Shown here piece by piece: positions 45,281-56,567 of a stretch of DNA of 64,000 bases. This DNA comes from Biscogniauxia marginata (lineage: Eukaryota; Ascomycota; Sordariomycetes; Xylariales; Xylariaceae): assembly GCA_022695795.1 (NCBI GenBank), contig MU404089.1:124001-188000 (forward strand). Reading direction: 5' to 3'. Numbering within the stretch: position 1 is the stretch's first letter; each line of letters opens with the position of its first letter. The translations under genes were made by a program, and so were the position numbers. The notes beneath the pieces are model-generated. The model was not told where the DNA came from, did not search any database, and was given only the letters and a program-made list of their open reading frames with translations.

Positions 45281-46951
45281 TCATAGCTTCTCCTTGAGGA
45301 GATTCTTCATCCGCCGCTCGACGGCGTCCAGGTACTCGGTCGTGGTGACGTAGTCCCTGCGCGCGGTCTTGCCACAGGCCAGGGCCAGGTCCTTGGTCAT
45401 GACGCCGTCGACGTCGACGGTGTCGACGCAGGCCTTCTCGAGGTTCTCGGCGAAGGCGACGAGCTCGGGGGTCTCGTCGAGCTTGCCGCGCTGGATCAGG
45501 CCGCGGGTCCAGGCGAAGATGCTGGCGATGGGGTTGGTCGAGGTCTCGTGGCCCTTCTGGTGCTCGCGGTAGTGCCGCGTGACGGTGCCGTGGGCGGCTT
45601 CCGACTCGAAGGTCTTGCCGTCGGGGGTGATGAGCACCGAGGTCATGAGACCCAGGGAGCCGAAACCTTGGGCCACGATATCCGATTGCACGTCGCCGTC
45701 ATAGTCTAATTTTCGAGTCAGTTTTCAAACCCTTTTACTTAGCCCCCCTCAACCGGTTTCCAGCAAGCGTTCGGTAGACATTAGAACTGGCACTCACTCT
45801 TCAGGGCCATGATGTATCCGCCGGAGCTCTTGACCATCTGCGCGACCATGTCGTCGATCAAGCGGTGCTCGTACCAGATGTTCTTGGCCTCGAATTCCTT
45901 CTTGTACTGCGTGTCGTACAGCTCCTGGAAGATATCCTTGAACCGGCCATCGTACTTCTTCAGGATGGTGTTCTTGGTGCTCATGTACAGGGGCAGCTCC
46001 TTGGCGAGCGCGAGCTTGAAGCTGGCATGCGCGAAGCCGGTGATGCTCTCGTCCGTGTTGTACTGCGTTTGCGCAACGCCGCCGCCATCCTTGAACTGGT
46101 ATACCTCGATCTCTTCAGGCTCTCCGCCCTCGGGCGTGAAAACCATGCTCAGCTTTCCCGGACCGGGTATGACGCGGTCTTTCGCCCGGTACTGGTCCCC
46201 GAAGGCATGGCGTCCGATGATGATGGGCTTCTTCCAGCCGGGTAGCAGTCGCGGGATACGCGGGATGACGATAGGCTCGCGGAAGACGGTGCCGCCCAGC
46301 GCATTTCGGATCGTGCCATTGGGAGAAAGCCACACTAAAGACACAAGAGGTGTTAGCGTCAAGGAGGTACACATAAGGGAGTGAGGCTAGATAAGCAAGG
46401 CGACGTCAGGGGCTTGATGGTACGTCCGAATAGAGTGCAGGATCTCTTCGGAGGCGCAAGATGCATGTGAGGCTGCAAAGTTAAAAAGTATGCATAATGT
46501 GTATGAGAGTGTGCCGTGGAGTTGGGACTAGCCTACTCTGCTTAAGGTTGAATTCCTTCACACGTGCTTCGTCGGGTGTGATGGTGGCACACTTGACGCC
46601 GACCGAGTACTTCTTGATGGCCTCGGCGGCATCGAGGGTGACCTTGTCGCTGGTCTGGTCCCGGTACTCGAGTCCGAGATCGTAGTACTTCAGGTCGATG
46701 TCCAGGTACGGGAAGATGAACTTGTCCTTGATGTTCTTCCAGATAATTCTGGTCATCTCGTCGCCGTCGAGCTCGACGACGGGGTTCTTGACCTTGATCT
46801 TCTGGGCCATGTTGCTTCTGGTCTGGTGGAAGAAGGCTACGGGCACTGCTGGTCTGAAGGGGCTGGTTGGTGCCGATCTGAGAATTGGGCGTGCTGATTT
46901 TGAGATTGCAGACGGGCGGATGCAACGGGCAGTCGAGTATGTGGCGTTCAT
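45281..46951 (-). CDS. idp1: NADP-dependent isocitrate dehydrogenase
   Basis: Oxidative decarboxylation of isocitrate to 2-oxoglutarate with NADP+. Three exons: 46951-46537 (donor GTAGGC), 46334-45798 (donor GTGAGT), 45705-45281; phase-1 junctions give [16 protein letters not shown] and [12 protein letters not shown]; 458 residues. Signature text: [80 protein letters not shown]. The first 47 residues are Arg/Ser-rich with no acidic residues, a mitochondrial presequence. Met48 ([11 protein letters not shown]) is a good internal start for a cytosolic form. The C-terminus ends KEKL, which is not a canonical peroxisomal PTS1. The three-exon structure and length are ordinary for the family. Confidence 0.95.
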
Positions 46952-48125
46952 GGTGGATATGGGATTAGAAGCTGTATATGTGAAGTGGAACGCCGGGGCA
47001 GGTGGATGCCGAGGGAGTAGATGAATGCCCGTGCAGGTGCAGCCGAACGGGTCAACCTAGGTTCTGTTCGGTCGGGAGGAAGCTGTGTCGCTAAGCTACA
47101 CCCTGGCTGTAGAGCTGCAGGAGATAAGAGAAACAAGAATGTGTATGAGAAACGGGAAGCAGCGTTATATGTAAAGCTTTGCTACAGAGGCCCAGTGTAT
47201 CGTCCCGTATATCGTTCCGGAGATCGGAAGCAGAGGAAACTAAACAACTAAGAAAAAAAATAGTTTACCTTAGGTAGAGAACATCGAAAATAAAATCTGA
47301 TCTAGGCCGGTTGCTTAGCCGGTGTTGGATGCGGCCCTCTATATGAACTATATTTTACCCCGGGCTTGACTGTTCGAGAAGATGCAAGCCGTCGAAAGTG
47401 GCAGTTGTTTGCAGTCGCATTGAACATGCAGCAAGCATGTCGATCGAATCACGCAGGTTGGCCCATTGCTACCTATGGCAAAAGTCGTCGTTCGTGGCTA
47501 ATAAGAGACATATGAAAAATTAGAGGGGAATTTTTCTCGTGTTGCCAGGGATCTTGCTTTTCCCCCCCACATTCTGCCGATGTGCGGAGAAGATGCCCGT
47601 CCTGTTTGTGTGTTCGAGATATCTGAAAGATGATATCTTATATATAGCGCGAGATGGAAACTCGACCACTTAAAGGTGCAGCAACTTTGAAAGAATAACG
47701 GTATATTACATCCATATTATCGGAGACGCCTCCAAGATCAAAAGGTAACCTACCAGGTAGATTAAATAAAACTGCTCCAGTACAAGCCCCAAATATTTAC
47801 TAAGCTATATCGCACAATCGTGGATCTTCTAAAGATAGACGCATTTTTGTACTGGAGCAGTTTTGGTAACCGAAGGGATTGTCACTGAAACGGACCACCC
47901 TGCGTCGCAGAAAGAAGAATTCAAGTGTTCGAATCAGCGAACCTCGTTCTTCAGGCCTGCAGAACCTCTATCAGAAATAACCAAAGACGAAACATTACTG
48001 GCAAGTATTGGTAACTTAAAAGGGCTGCTAATGCCCACTTTGTACTTTTGATTCCCTGGTTTTCTGATTCTATATCTCTGTGCACAACATATTCACTAGC
48101 CAGTGTATATCCGCCTCCCCTCTCC
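46952..48125. other. Intergenic
   Basis: 5' flank of NADP-IDH (to about 47500), then a perfect inverted repeat pair described separately. No gene is supported. Confidence 0.45.
47768..47864. repeat. 97-bp element bounded by perfect 18-bp inverted repeats
   Basis: AAAACTGCTCCAGTACAA at 47768-47785 and its exact reverse complement at 47847-47864, with 61 bp between. GGTAACC also occurs just outside both arms (47745-47751 and 47865-47871). It could be a miniature inverted-repeat element; no clear target duplication. Confidence 0.6.
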
Positions 48126-51100
48126 TCATGCCGCACCACCACGCCCACCAACACCCCATTGCGCCTGTGCCTGTACAACATCAACCTTGATGGCTGGCAG
48201 CTCTCTGCCCCGACCAGTCGGCCATGCTAAGAACTTAGTCTCGGCTAGGTACCTTAAAAAGCGGCCAACAGCTTCCCTACTAATGCCCTCACCAGCACTC
48301 TCATCAACACCAGTCCACCGGTCTGCATCGGCCCTAAGTACAGTAACGGCATTGCGATCATCGAGTTCTGGCGCACGGGTGGTTGATGGAAGGTTGTTTG
48401 TCACCATGTGGAAGAGGGGCATTAAGGCGCTCTGTTCTTCGTCTTTCTGAACGAAACCAGCAGAGACAAAGGTCTCAAGCTGGGCCTTCCAGTTGTCGTA
48501 ATCCACCTCAGGCACGTCGTAGCCGTAGTAGCTTAGGATGGAGAGGTATTCGTTCATGCGGAGGCGCGGATGAGCAGTGACGTGGATAACGTGAACACCA
48601 ACGTCGCTGCTGCTACTGCTTGTAGTTTCGGCCGGGACGGGGTTCAAGCTGGCTGCGACGACGACGGTAGATACGTGGCCTACAGGCACGGCGTTTACTG
48701 TGTTGATAATATGCGGGCGGCTAGACAGCTGGATGCAGCCCTTGAGCATGCGGATGAGAAAGTCGTCGTTGTTGCAAACGCCAGTGGCGGCGTCCCCAAG
48801 GATGTAGCCGGGTCGGACGATAGATCCGAGGAGGCCGCGTCTGCCAGCCTCGCGGACGAGCTGTTCAGAAACCTGTGGTCCATCAAAACTATTGTTCCGT
48901 GTAAAAGGAGGTCTGGAAGCCACTTACCCACTTAGATTGGCCGTACCCAGTGCCAAGACCGGAGCGACTGCCCATCATATCATCTGCTTCCATAACAGCG
49001 CCTTGTCCCGTGCTGGTCTGCTCGTGCGATAGCTTGATATAGTGATCTGTGTCCAGAACGCTTGTTGAGCTGATGAATGAGAAAAGCTTAGGCTTGCCCT
49101 GATTACAGAGGCGGAGGGCATCAAGCGTTGATAGAACGTTGCTACGCTCAAGGTCCTTATACTGTTTCACCCAGTGAACTAGGGCGCCGTTATGGATAAC
49201 CACGTCAGCAGCGTCACCAACCTCGTTCCATGTCTTCTCGTCAAGTCCTAGGCGCGGCTGCGACAGGTCACCAATAACTGCACTTAGCCTAGTGGTCCAA
49301 GAATCCTGCCATACGCCGTATCCGCGAAGTGACCTCTGAAGTCGCTCAAGGGCGGTTTGAACGCTCTTAGTTCCGCGGACATGAGCGATCACGCTGATAC
49401 CCTTACGCTTCAGCAAATCCTTGACTATGTAAGAGCCCAGGAAACCTGTGGCGCCGGTCACGAAGACGGTAGTCTTGCCTGCCGGTGAAAGTGCTGCAGG
49501 GTCCGCCGTCTGATACTTGGAATCGAGGCTACAAAGCAGTTTGTCGAGCGACTGGGCATATGTAGGCTCACCATCCTCCGTCGCGCCCGGATCATCCTTG
49601 CCTTCACGCTGGCGGTCGACTTGTATGCTAAGCGCCTTCAGAGATGAGTTAGAGTAGAGTGAGCTGATGGACACGTTGATGCCGAGCTTCTTGCGGATAT
49701 CGAGAAGAAGCTGCTGTGCCAGCAGACTATGCCCACCACTCTCAAAGAAATCCGAGTCAGGTCGAAGAGTCTTGGCATTCAAGCCACCGATAAGCGTCGC
49801 CCATTGCTCCGCCATTTCCTTCTCGGTGTTGCTGAAGGCTTCCCATCTCTTCAGATCCTCCTCTGATGCCTCCTCTGAGATTAGGGCTGCGTCCGGGAAC
49901 GGCAGGTTCGGACTATCTATCTTGCCGTTGGGGTTCAAAGGCATTTTGTTGAGGTAGATGAAGTAAGTCGGGACACCGTAAGCTGGTAGCCTAGATTGAA
50001 GATGATCCCGGACTTCCGTTTGCATCGGCCGGAAGCGCTTCGGATACACGATGACGGGTCCAATCTCGGTGCCTTCCTCCTCAATGTCTTCTAAGCCGTG
50101 GTCTGCCAGCCACTTGGTCCATTCTTGAAGTTCAGGGACAATGTAGCTGACCAATGTTGGCTCTTCGTTCCGATCCCTTCGAAGCAGCGTCTTGCACTCG
50201 CGGACTAAATGGTATCCTCTTAAGTTGCTATCGATTTCATTGAGCTCGATGCGGAAGCCACGAATCTTGATCTGACTGTCAGCCCTGCCTGTAATAGCAC
50301 AGTTACCAGAGTCGTCAAGATAATATCCAAGATCCCCAGTACGGTAGATCCTATCGCGCGGACCCTTGTAATACTTCCTCCAGGGCTCGTTGGCGTAATC
50401 GGCAACTTTATTATCGGCCTCAACCCAGATTTTGTTGTCGACAAACCAGTTGTCGAGGAACTTTTCCTTAGTCTTCTCTGGGTCGTTCAGATATCCGTAA
50501 GGTCAAGTATTAGTAGGTATCTTCCTATTTAAAAAAGAAGGACACTTATCTCGGCTAAACCTGCAGATCGCATCATCAGCTCGCCAACTTCACCGACGCC
50601 GCAAAGCTTGGTATGATCCTCCCGATTGACTATGAAGAGCTGGACATTCTGTATGCCCTTTCCGGCAGGGACGATATCGCCGAACTTATCCAACGCATTC
50701 GGGTCTTCGGCGCGGCTCTTGATCTGGTAGTAAGACACGCTGCGGCTCGTCTCAGTGGTACCATAGGCAGCGCAGATTTCTGCGTTGGGCGCCAGCTTGC
50801 GGAGCGCAGCGCAATCCTTCTTGGTCAGTATGTCGCCAACGTAGAGCACCCACAGCAGAGAAGGACACTCTGTCGTAGCGCCTCCGACCAAGATCTGACC
50901 CATGGCAGGCGTCAGGTGAACTGCGTTGGGTTGGTGGTCGTGAAACCACTTAGCTAGTTTGTCGTGGGCAATATTCTCGCGAGCCGGAATCAATAACTCG
51001 GCCCCGAGGAAAAGAGGAGTGAAGAAGTCCCGCTGAATGGGGTCATGGCTTATGCCACTATTATGAGTTAGCAGATCTGTGTGGAAAAGCACCCTTGATA

Positions 51101-51887
51101 ATTTCTACCTTAAACAAGCGAACTTTGTCTTTGATGTCCATCGGAATTGCTCCGCCATCCAGGGGAAGTATCTGGCTAAGCTGTAATGTCTGCCCAGCAC
51201 CCCCCTAAAAGTAGTTAGCTCATGTTCGTTCGACTTTGGAGTTTGCTGGATCTCGGACTTAGGCGTAGACGTCGTGCCACTCGTAAAGCTCAGAATACTT
51301 GATGAGTCCGGTCCAACTAGAACATCTGGAGGCGTTGATGCTTTGCCTACAGCGCCGGTAAAGATTTCCTTTCCATCAACCTCGCCGCCAGTGAGGTGGC
51401 CATCGTCGCTCATCCGCATCTCGGGTACCCGTGTCTTGAGAGATAGTTCCTCGTCAATATAATTCTGGACACGCGGCGCGAGAGGACCATTCTCGTCCTT
51501 GGCTCTTCCGATCGTGATCAGGGCCCTTGGTTGGGACACTTCAAGGTAGATCTGCTGTCTTGCCGGGGGGTACGCGGGGTCTAAGACAGTGACGGTAGCG
51601 CCGGCGGCGAGGGTTCCCATGAAGGCGATGAGGAGTTCGACGGAACGGTAGGCAAAGATCATAACGACATCGCCATTAGTGATGCCAGCGTCACGGAGCT
51701 GGTGGGCCAAGATGTTGGAAGCCTCGTAGATCTGTTTGTATGTGAACCTCCTCTCGGGGGTGGTAGAGGAGGCCGTTTCCGTGACGCAAGGCGCGTCAGG
51801 GGTTTTCAAAGCATTCTTATGGAATATTTCATGAATAGCCCCGATGTAGCTCCAGTCGAGGTCGATGGTGGGATCAGGAAGCCCCAT
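48126..51887 (-). CDS. lys2: L-2-aminoadipate reductase, LYS2-type (A-PCP-reductase)
   Basis: Adenylates 2-aminoadipate, loads it on a phosphopantetheine carrier and reduces it to the semialdehyde with NADPH in fungal lysine synthesis. Five exons: 51887-51259, 51204-51109, 51057-50550, 50496-48928, 48872-48126; all phases agree, 1182 residues, the LYS2 size. The adenylation domain starts MGLPDPTIDLDW and contains FTSGTTSTPKGV (across intron 1), LSGISHDPIQRD (across intron 2), AAYGTTETSR, RTGDLG and IKIRGFRIEL. The carrier Ser lies in ESGGHSLLAQ (about residue 670). The reductase has VFVTGATGFLG (about 756) and catalytic YGQSK (about 934). Intron 1 has a poor donor (GTCCGA) but a CTAAC branch; intron 3 appears to be AT-AC. 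Wording is rather divergent from typical fungal LYS2, so a paralogue is possible. Confidence 0.9.
50497..50549 (-). other. Apparent AT-AC intron in the LYS2-type gene
   Basis: The 53-nt gap starts ATAAGT and ends CTTAC, with TACTAAT branch-like sequence about 20 nt before the 3' end. Removing it rebuilds GLAEGYL, the family consensus, in phase 0. The donor is the U2 consensus GTAAGT with its first G changed to A. A GT-AG alternative (50545-50478) also keeps frame but would delete the conserved GYL segment. Confidence 0.65.
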
Positions 51888-52919
51888 GGCGGAAATTACA
51901 GTGAGTACCTAGGAATTACCTCTCATGATGATTGTGTCTCTGAAGCATGTGTCAAGTTGGTAAGTATGAAAATAGAGCCAATTGAGGAGGGTCGAGAGAC
52001 GAGAAGGTGACTCAAAATACTTCAAGTTGTTTGGAAGTAGCGTCACACGCAGAAGAATTCTGCCGTGCTCCGATCTTCGGGGAAGAGGGGCACTGTCCCG
52101 CCCGGCGGATCTAGGGCTAGAGAAAATCCTATCGCAAAACTAATTAAATGAAATATAGTAAATAATATTATAACCTTAATTTTAATTATATTATAATATT
52201 TATAAATTACTAACTATATAATATAAGTATATAAATAAAATAGAAATTACATTTTGATTAATAAGTTAATAACAAGTTTTAACTTTTATACGAGTTATAA
52301 ATATTTTGCTTTTATTTACTAGTGATGAGACAAGTCCTAATAATAACCTCCTTTTCTTCAGGGGTCTTCTTCACGAAGCGGTTTAAATGGCCGTGCCCCT
52401 ATACAGCTCAATATGAGTCAACTAAGGGAGAAAAGTGGGGGATATAATGGAAGAGGTGATTGATTTCTAAGAAATACGAAAATATTCATTTTGACCAACT
52501 TACGGGAGCTCATGGCTATGCTTACAATCACAGGCAATTCATATCGCCTAGCTTATAGCAAAGTAAAGGACAAAAAATTACTGACATATAGCAAGCACCA
52601 GTATTCTAGGCTAGGTCCCAAACCCCTTGCGTTAGGTATCAACAACAAGCAGCCAATAACCCAAGAACATTGGCTATACGAGGGCACAAGCTTGAAAATA
52701 TCCAACAATTTATGATAAACGCGATTACACATTGTGACAAACATTTGAAAACCTCGATGCGAAAGAAACTGATACCCGGGTCAACGCTTAAACGGACGTT
52801 TCTACCAAAATGTAGTTGACATTCTCAACAGGAGAAAATATTTGGTATTAGGGAGTACTATATACTGACTTGATTATCATCAACTCTCAAGGAGAAGGAG
52901 AAAGTGCATTGCTCTCAAA
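51888..52919. other. Intergenic with AT-rich island
   Basis: LYS2-type promoter near 51890-52100, then a strongly AT-rich stretch at about 52136-52330 resembling RIP-degraded or low-complexity DNA. No gene is supported. Confidence 0.45.
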
Positions 52920-53221
52920 ATGGCAGCAGATGACCTCCATTCCAAGCTAAACACCCTCTATGACCAATGGCAGAAGCTCACACCGACATCATCCAAGTCG
53001 GATTTTCTCGCCTTCGCCTCCTTCTTCGCCGAGGACTGTGCCGCTTAGCTTCTCAACAGGTGCGAGCTCCGAACACTCAGAAAAGGTCGCCACAGCATCG
53101 TGACGGGGACGGGCTCATCGTGGATTTCAAGGTGTACGCCTGCCGTAGCGCCATCGTCGAGATCGTGCAGGATATGACGGGCCGTGGTCCGTACAAGGAG
53201 AGTGTTAGTCCGCAGTCCTGA
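52920..53221 (+). pseudogene. SnoaL/NTF2-like protein pseudogene
   Basis: Starts at ATG 52920 with MAADDLHSKLNTLYDQWQKL and ASFFAEDCAA, then TAG at 53046-53048 where relatives continue with Tyr-Leu. The same frame reads on as LLNRCELRTLRKGRHSIV. The C-terminal part DGLIVDFKVYACRSAIVEIV ... GRGPYKES is in another frame and ends at 53221. The two ends match those of a fungal SnoaL-like (NTF2-fold) family as I remember it, but the middle (about 50 residues) is missing. So the gene has a stop, an internal deletion and a frame change. Family identification is moderate; its being broken is clear. Confidence 0.6.
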
Positions 53222-55644
53222 CATACGGAATAAATAGACAACTTAGGGAATGTGGCCTCGAAGTGAAAAAAGAGTTATCATGAGGCTAGCGAGGGCCTTG
53301 GGGGACTCGAGCTCAAAACTTGGATGGGTTCTTAGAATAAATGGTAGCTAGGTGCATCATAGGAACTGATCTATGGTATATACCTGTTAAAAAGAATTAT
53401 CTATAAAAAGAAGAAGAACACAAAAAAATAGCGATAGATTTCCCGTAACTTGATTATCTTTCCGTACCACTTACGGTGCTCTTCTTTCCTACCATATAGT
53501 ATGTATCTCACAAATTTACTTCTAGTTCAGGGGCTGTCTTGCTTTCATATATCCTACCTACATAATAAGATATAACGTACAACTTTCCTGGTAAGTAATT
53601 AATGGGGTGTTACATATTTGGAGAAGTTTACTTTAGTAGTTTCTTTTATTTCTACTATAGGTACCTATATAAGTGGTAAGGTGAGTGTGCGCGTGCGTAT
53701 AGAGGGTGTATATCTAAGTTAGCAAAAGCTAAGTACATATTACTTTACAACGTTACTAATCCTGCGGCCTAATGCACCTTCCATATATAAAATCGAGTGT
53801 GGATGATAATTGCCTATAACATAGGTAACTATCTAAGTATAGGAGAGTTATCCATGATAAATTATAGTCCCTAGACCTAAGCCCAGGAAGGTATCTAGCG
53901 AAAACCAACCAACTTCCTGTACACGAAGCGCCGTCCCCTGGTACTCAAAAATTAAGAGAGAATCAGCTGTAGCTGTAGTATTCGGAACAATTTCATTATG
54001 ACGACCCATGGATAGCTGAACTCGGAAAGCCCGACTACATTTCCTCTGCATGCTGCAATGCGACCTAGGCAGAGAGTCCTTACACTCTCGCGCTATCTCC
54101 CAGACGAACAACACGTCATGCATAATAACACAGCAATACTAGTATAGCCAAACCCTCAGCCTGCTTTACCGAGTATGACTACACCATTGAATAGCTCAGT
54201 CCTAGCCTCAGCCCCGGACTCAGCCCCGACATTAACTCCGACTTGCAGCTCTCAGCTCCCAAGCTCCTAGCTGCAGCTCCAGTTCAGCCTAACCAGAACT
54301 CCAAGGAAGAAACTAGGTCAGAAAAGTTAAGTATCCAATAATCAAGAAGTTGAAAAACTTGAACAGAGAAAAGGGCGCAATACAACCAATCCCTTTTGTG
54401 CGTGTCTCTCACGCGCGTGGGGTTTATTCCACTTGAGCTACTCTGTCCGTACAGCATAGCCCTCCTCAGATGCCCTCCCTGCTCTTACATGCCATGCCCT
54501 GCCAGCCTAGCTGTCTGCCTAACGACTGCCGACTTCGCAGGGTAGGTAGATATCCCTTCCTACCTTACACAGCCCAGCTAAACCCCGAATGGAAACTGAC
54601 AGAGAGGAAAGGAAATCCCTTTTAAAAAGAAAAAGAAAAAAAGCTAGACGTCCATATCTATCAATAAATGCATCAATCTAGCCTTGCGCCACCGTCCTGT
54701 TTATACATGCGCCCCGTCCAATACATCTAAATCCCCCACACCCAAAACACCCACACCAACGTGTAAAAAAGCTCATACATAGGTCAAGAAAATAAATAAA
54801 CAAAGAAAAAAAAAAGCACACGGGTGAAACAAATATAATACACAAGCACAAGATAAAAGCACAGCACAGCCTCCTCCGCACCCAAGGAATTATGCAGAAC
54901 GGACGGGGAGGTGAAAAGAAAAACGCAAGAACCGGGGGGGAGGGAAGCAAGCTACAGCACCGCCCCCTTCCCAATGATGCATTTGGCCAAAGAAAAAGGA
55001 GAATTGTACACATATTGTACAACCGAATTCCCCTGACTTGACATTTTAATGAAAAAGAAAAAAAGAAAGAAAAAAAAACGAAGCTGAAAGTGAAATAAGC
55101 CCCGGACAAGCTTCGATCTATAGTACATATGCCCCTGTTTACCGAAAGCAACGTAAAAAGGAGGGGAGAGAGGAGGGGGGGGGGGGGTTGGTAGACAAGG
55201 AGGATGACGGAGAGATAGGTAAAATTTCTGTTTTTTTATCATTATTTTCTTTTGGTTTGGAATTCATTTGACGCCTGTGAATGGTGCAAAACCGGAATGA
55301 AGGGCAAAAAAAAAAAAAAAAGGGAAAAGAAAAGGGGGGGGGCTTCGTCAAGTCGTTAATAGAGCCTCGCTCCGCTGTGCTCCGACGGGAATAGATAGTT
55401 AGGGGAATAAAAAACTTAATAATTCGTAGCCATTTGATTTTGTCATGTTGTTGATGGTAGTAGTGGTGGTGGTGATTGTAGCTAAAGAGCCCCGAAATAA
55501 CGACCGAATGTCCAAAACCTTGGGACCCAGACCGACTTCGGGGAAATTTTCATCATCGTATGCATGTGAGAAGTGAGAAAGTCCTGCATGTCGACGGGCC
55601 GACTAGCTGCAAGATAGGCGATATTCTCTCCCCTTCTCTCTCTC
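53222..55644. other. Intergenic and probable 3' UTR of zinc-finger gene
   Basis: 2.4 kb without a supported gene. It holds a C/T-rich CTCAGCCCCGAC-type segment at 54200-54300, A-rich and G-rich homopolymer tracts (for example a run of G at 55175-55187) and AT-rich stretches. Long minus-strand frames at 54678-55351 are translations of poly-purine tracts and are not genes. Confidence 0.45.
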
Positions 55645-56567
55645 TTAGTACTTGTAACCCCTGATGTTGCGTCTCTCGGTCTCGCAGGTGGTCTTGCACC
55701 GGGTGCACTCGAAGCCCTGGGATTCGATGGGGATGCGGGCGAGGCACTTGGTGCAGCGCCACCACTTGGGGTCGACGTTGCGGCTCCTCCACCACTCGCG
55801 GTCCTCCTTGTGGTGCGAGCCGCGGCGCACCAGGTCGTCGCAGTGGTAGTCCCGGTAGTGGTCCCTGCAGTGGTCGAGCCGGTAGAACGGCTCCTTGTTG
55901 CGCTGGCACCGCTTCCAGTCGCAGTAGAAGGGCTCCTTCTGGTCCATGCTCTGGTGCTTGTGCCGGTAGTGCCGCTCCAGGTCCGCCTTGCGCTTGAACG
56001 GCGACGCGGTACAGAACTCCTTGAGGCAGACGTGCAGGCCCGGGTTGTCGCCGGTGGTACGCGGGCTTTGTAGGGTGTGACGTTAGATATCAGAGTTTTG
56101 ATTTTGTTCCTCCTTTTTCTCCCCTAGTAGGAAAAGAAGAAAAGGGCCGGGGGGACTTACACGTTGGAGCTCTGTTCGGCATTTATAGTCGCCGGGTACT
56201 CTAGAGACGGCGTATATCCAGCTTTGAGCCTCCAGAAAGGGCCCTGTCCAGCATCTCCCGATGGGATAAAATCGTAGTACTGGAACCACGATTCATCCTG
56301 TTGGTTCCCTCCGGCTAAATCCTGGCCATCTACTATATAATTCCCGCTACATGTCATGCTAGGGAAAATGTCGGAACCTGGTGAAATGGGTGTATCGTAC
56401 TGGCCGTTACTTGAGCCGGAAGTAGATGAAGAATACTTGCTATATTCGCTGCTTCCGCTTCCGTGTGGCGAGCCCCGAGCCATAGCCGTACTGGTCGGCC
56501 AGTTTGATGGGCTCGTGTAAACAGAGCTAACTCCTGAAAAGCATGTGTAAGCCGTGTTGAAGTCCAT
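55645..56567 (-). CDS. C2H2-type zinc-finger protein
   Basis: Two exons: 56567-56161 (donor GTAAGT) and 56065-55645; phase 2 joins exactly, 275 residues. The N-terminal half (MDFNTAYTCFSGVSSVYTS) is Ser/Tyr/Gly-rich and disordered, typical of fungal transcription factors. The C-terminal half carries zinc ligands: CLKEFC...ERHYRHKH, then YCDWKRC...HCRDHYRDYH, and a final CTKC...CTRC pair with Arg-rich end. These look like two C2H2-type fingers with unusual C-x4-C spacing plus a zinc ribbon. DNA-binding regulator is likely but target unknown. The frame is open upstream of the ATG to a GTG at 56663, so a 5' exon cannot be excluded. Confidence 0.75.

Noticed and set aside
45809..46384. 191-codon plus-strand frame
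   Set aside because: Shadow of NADP-IDH exon 2.
50478..50545. GT-AG alternative for LYS2-type intron 3
   Set aside because: It keeps the frame but has a weak GTGTCC donor and removes the conserved GYL segment, whereas ATAAGT-TTAC restores the family consensus.
54678..55351. Long minus-strand frames rich in Phe/Ser/Leu/Cys
   Set aside because: Translations of A-rich and purine homopolymer tracts in the zinc-finger 3' region; no motif or start context.
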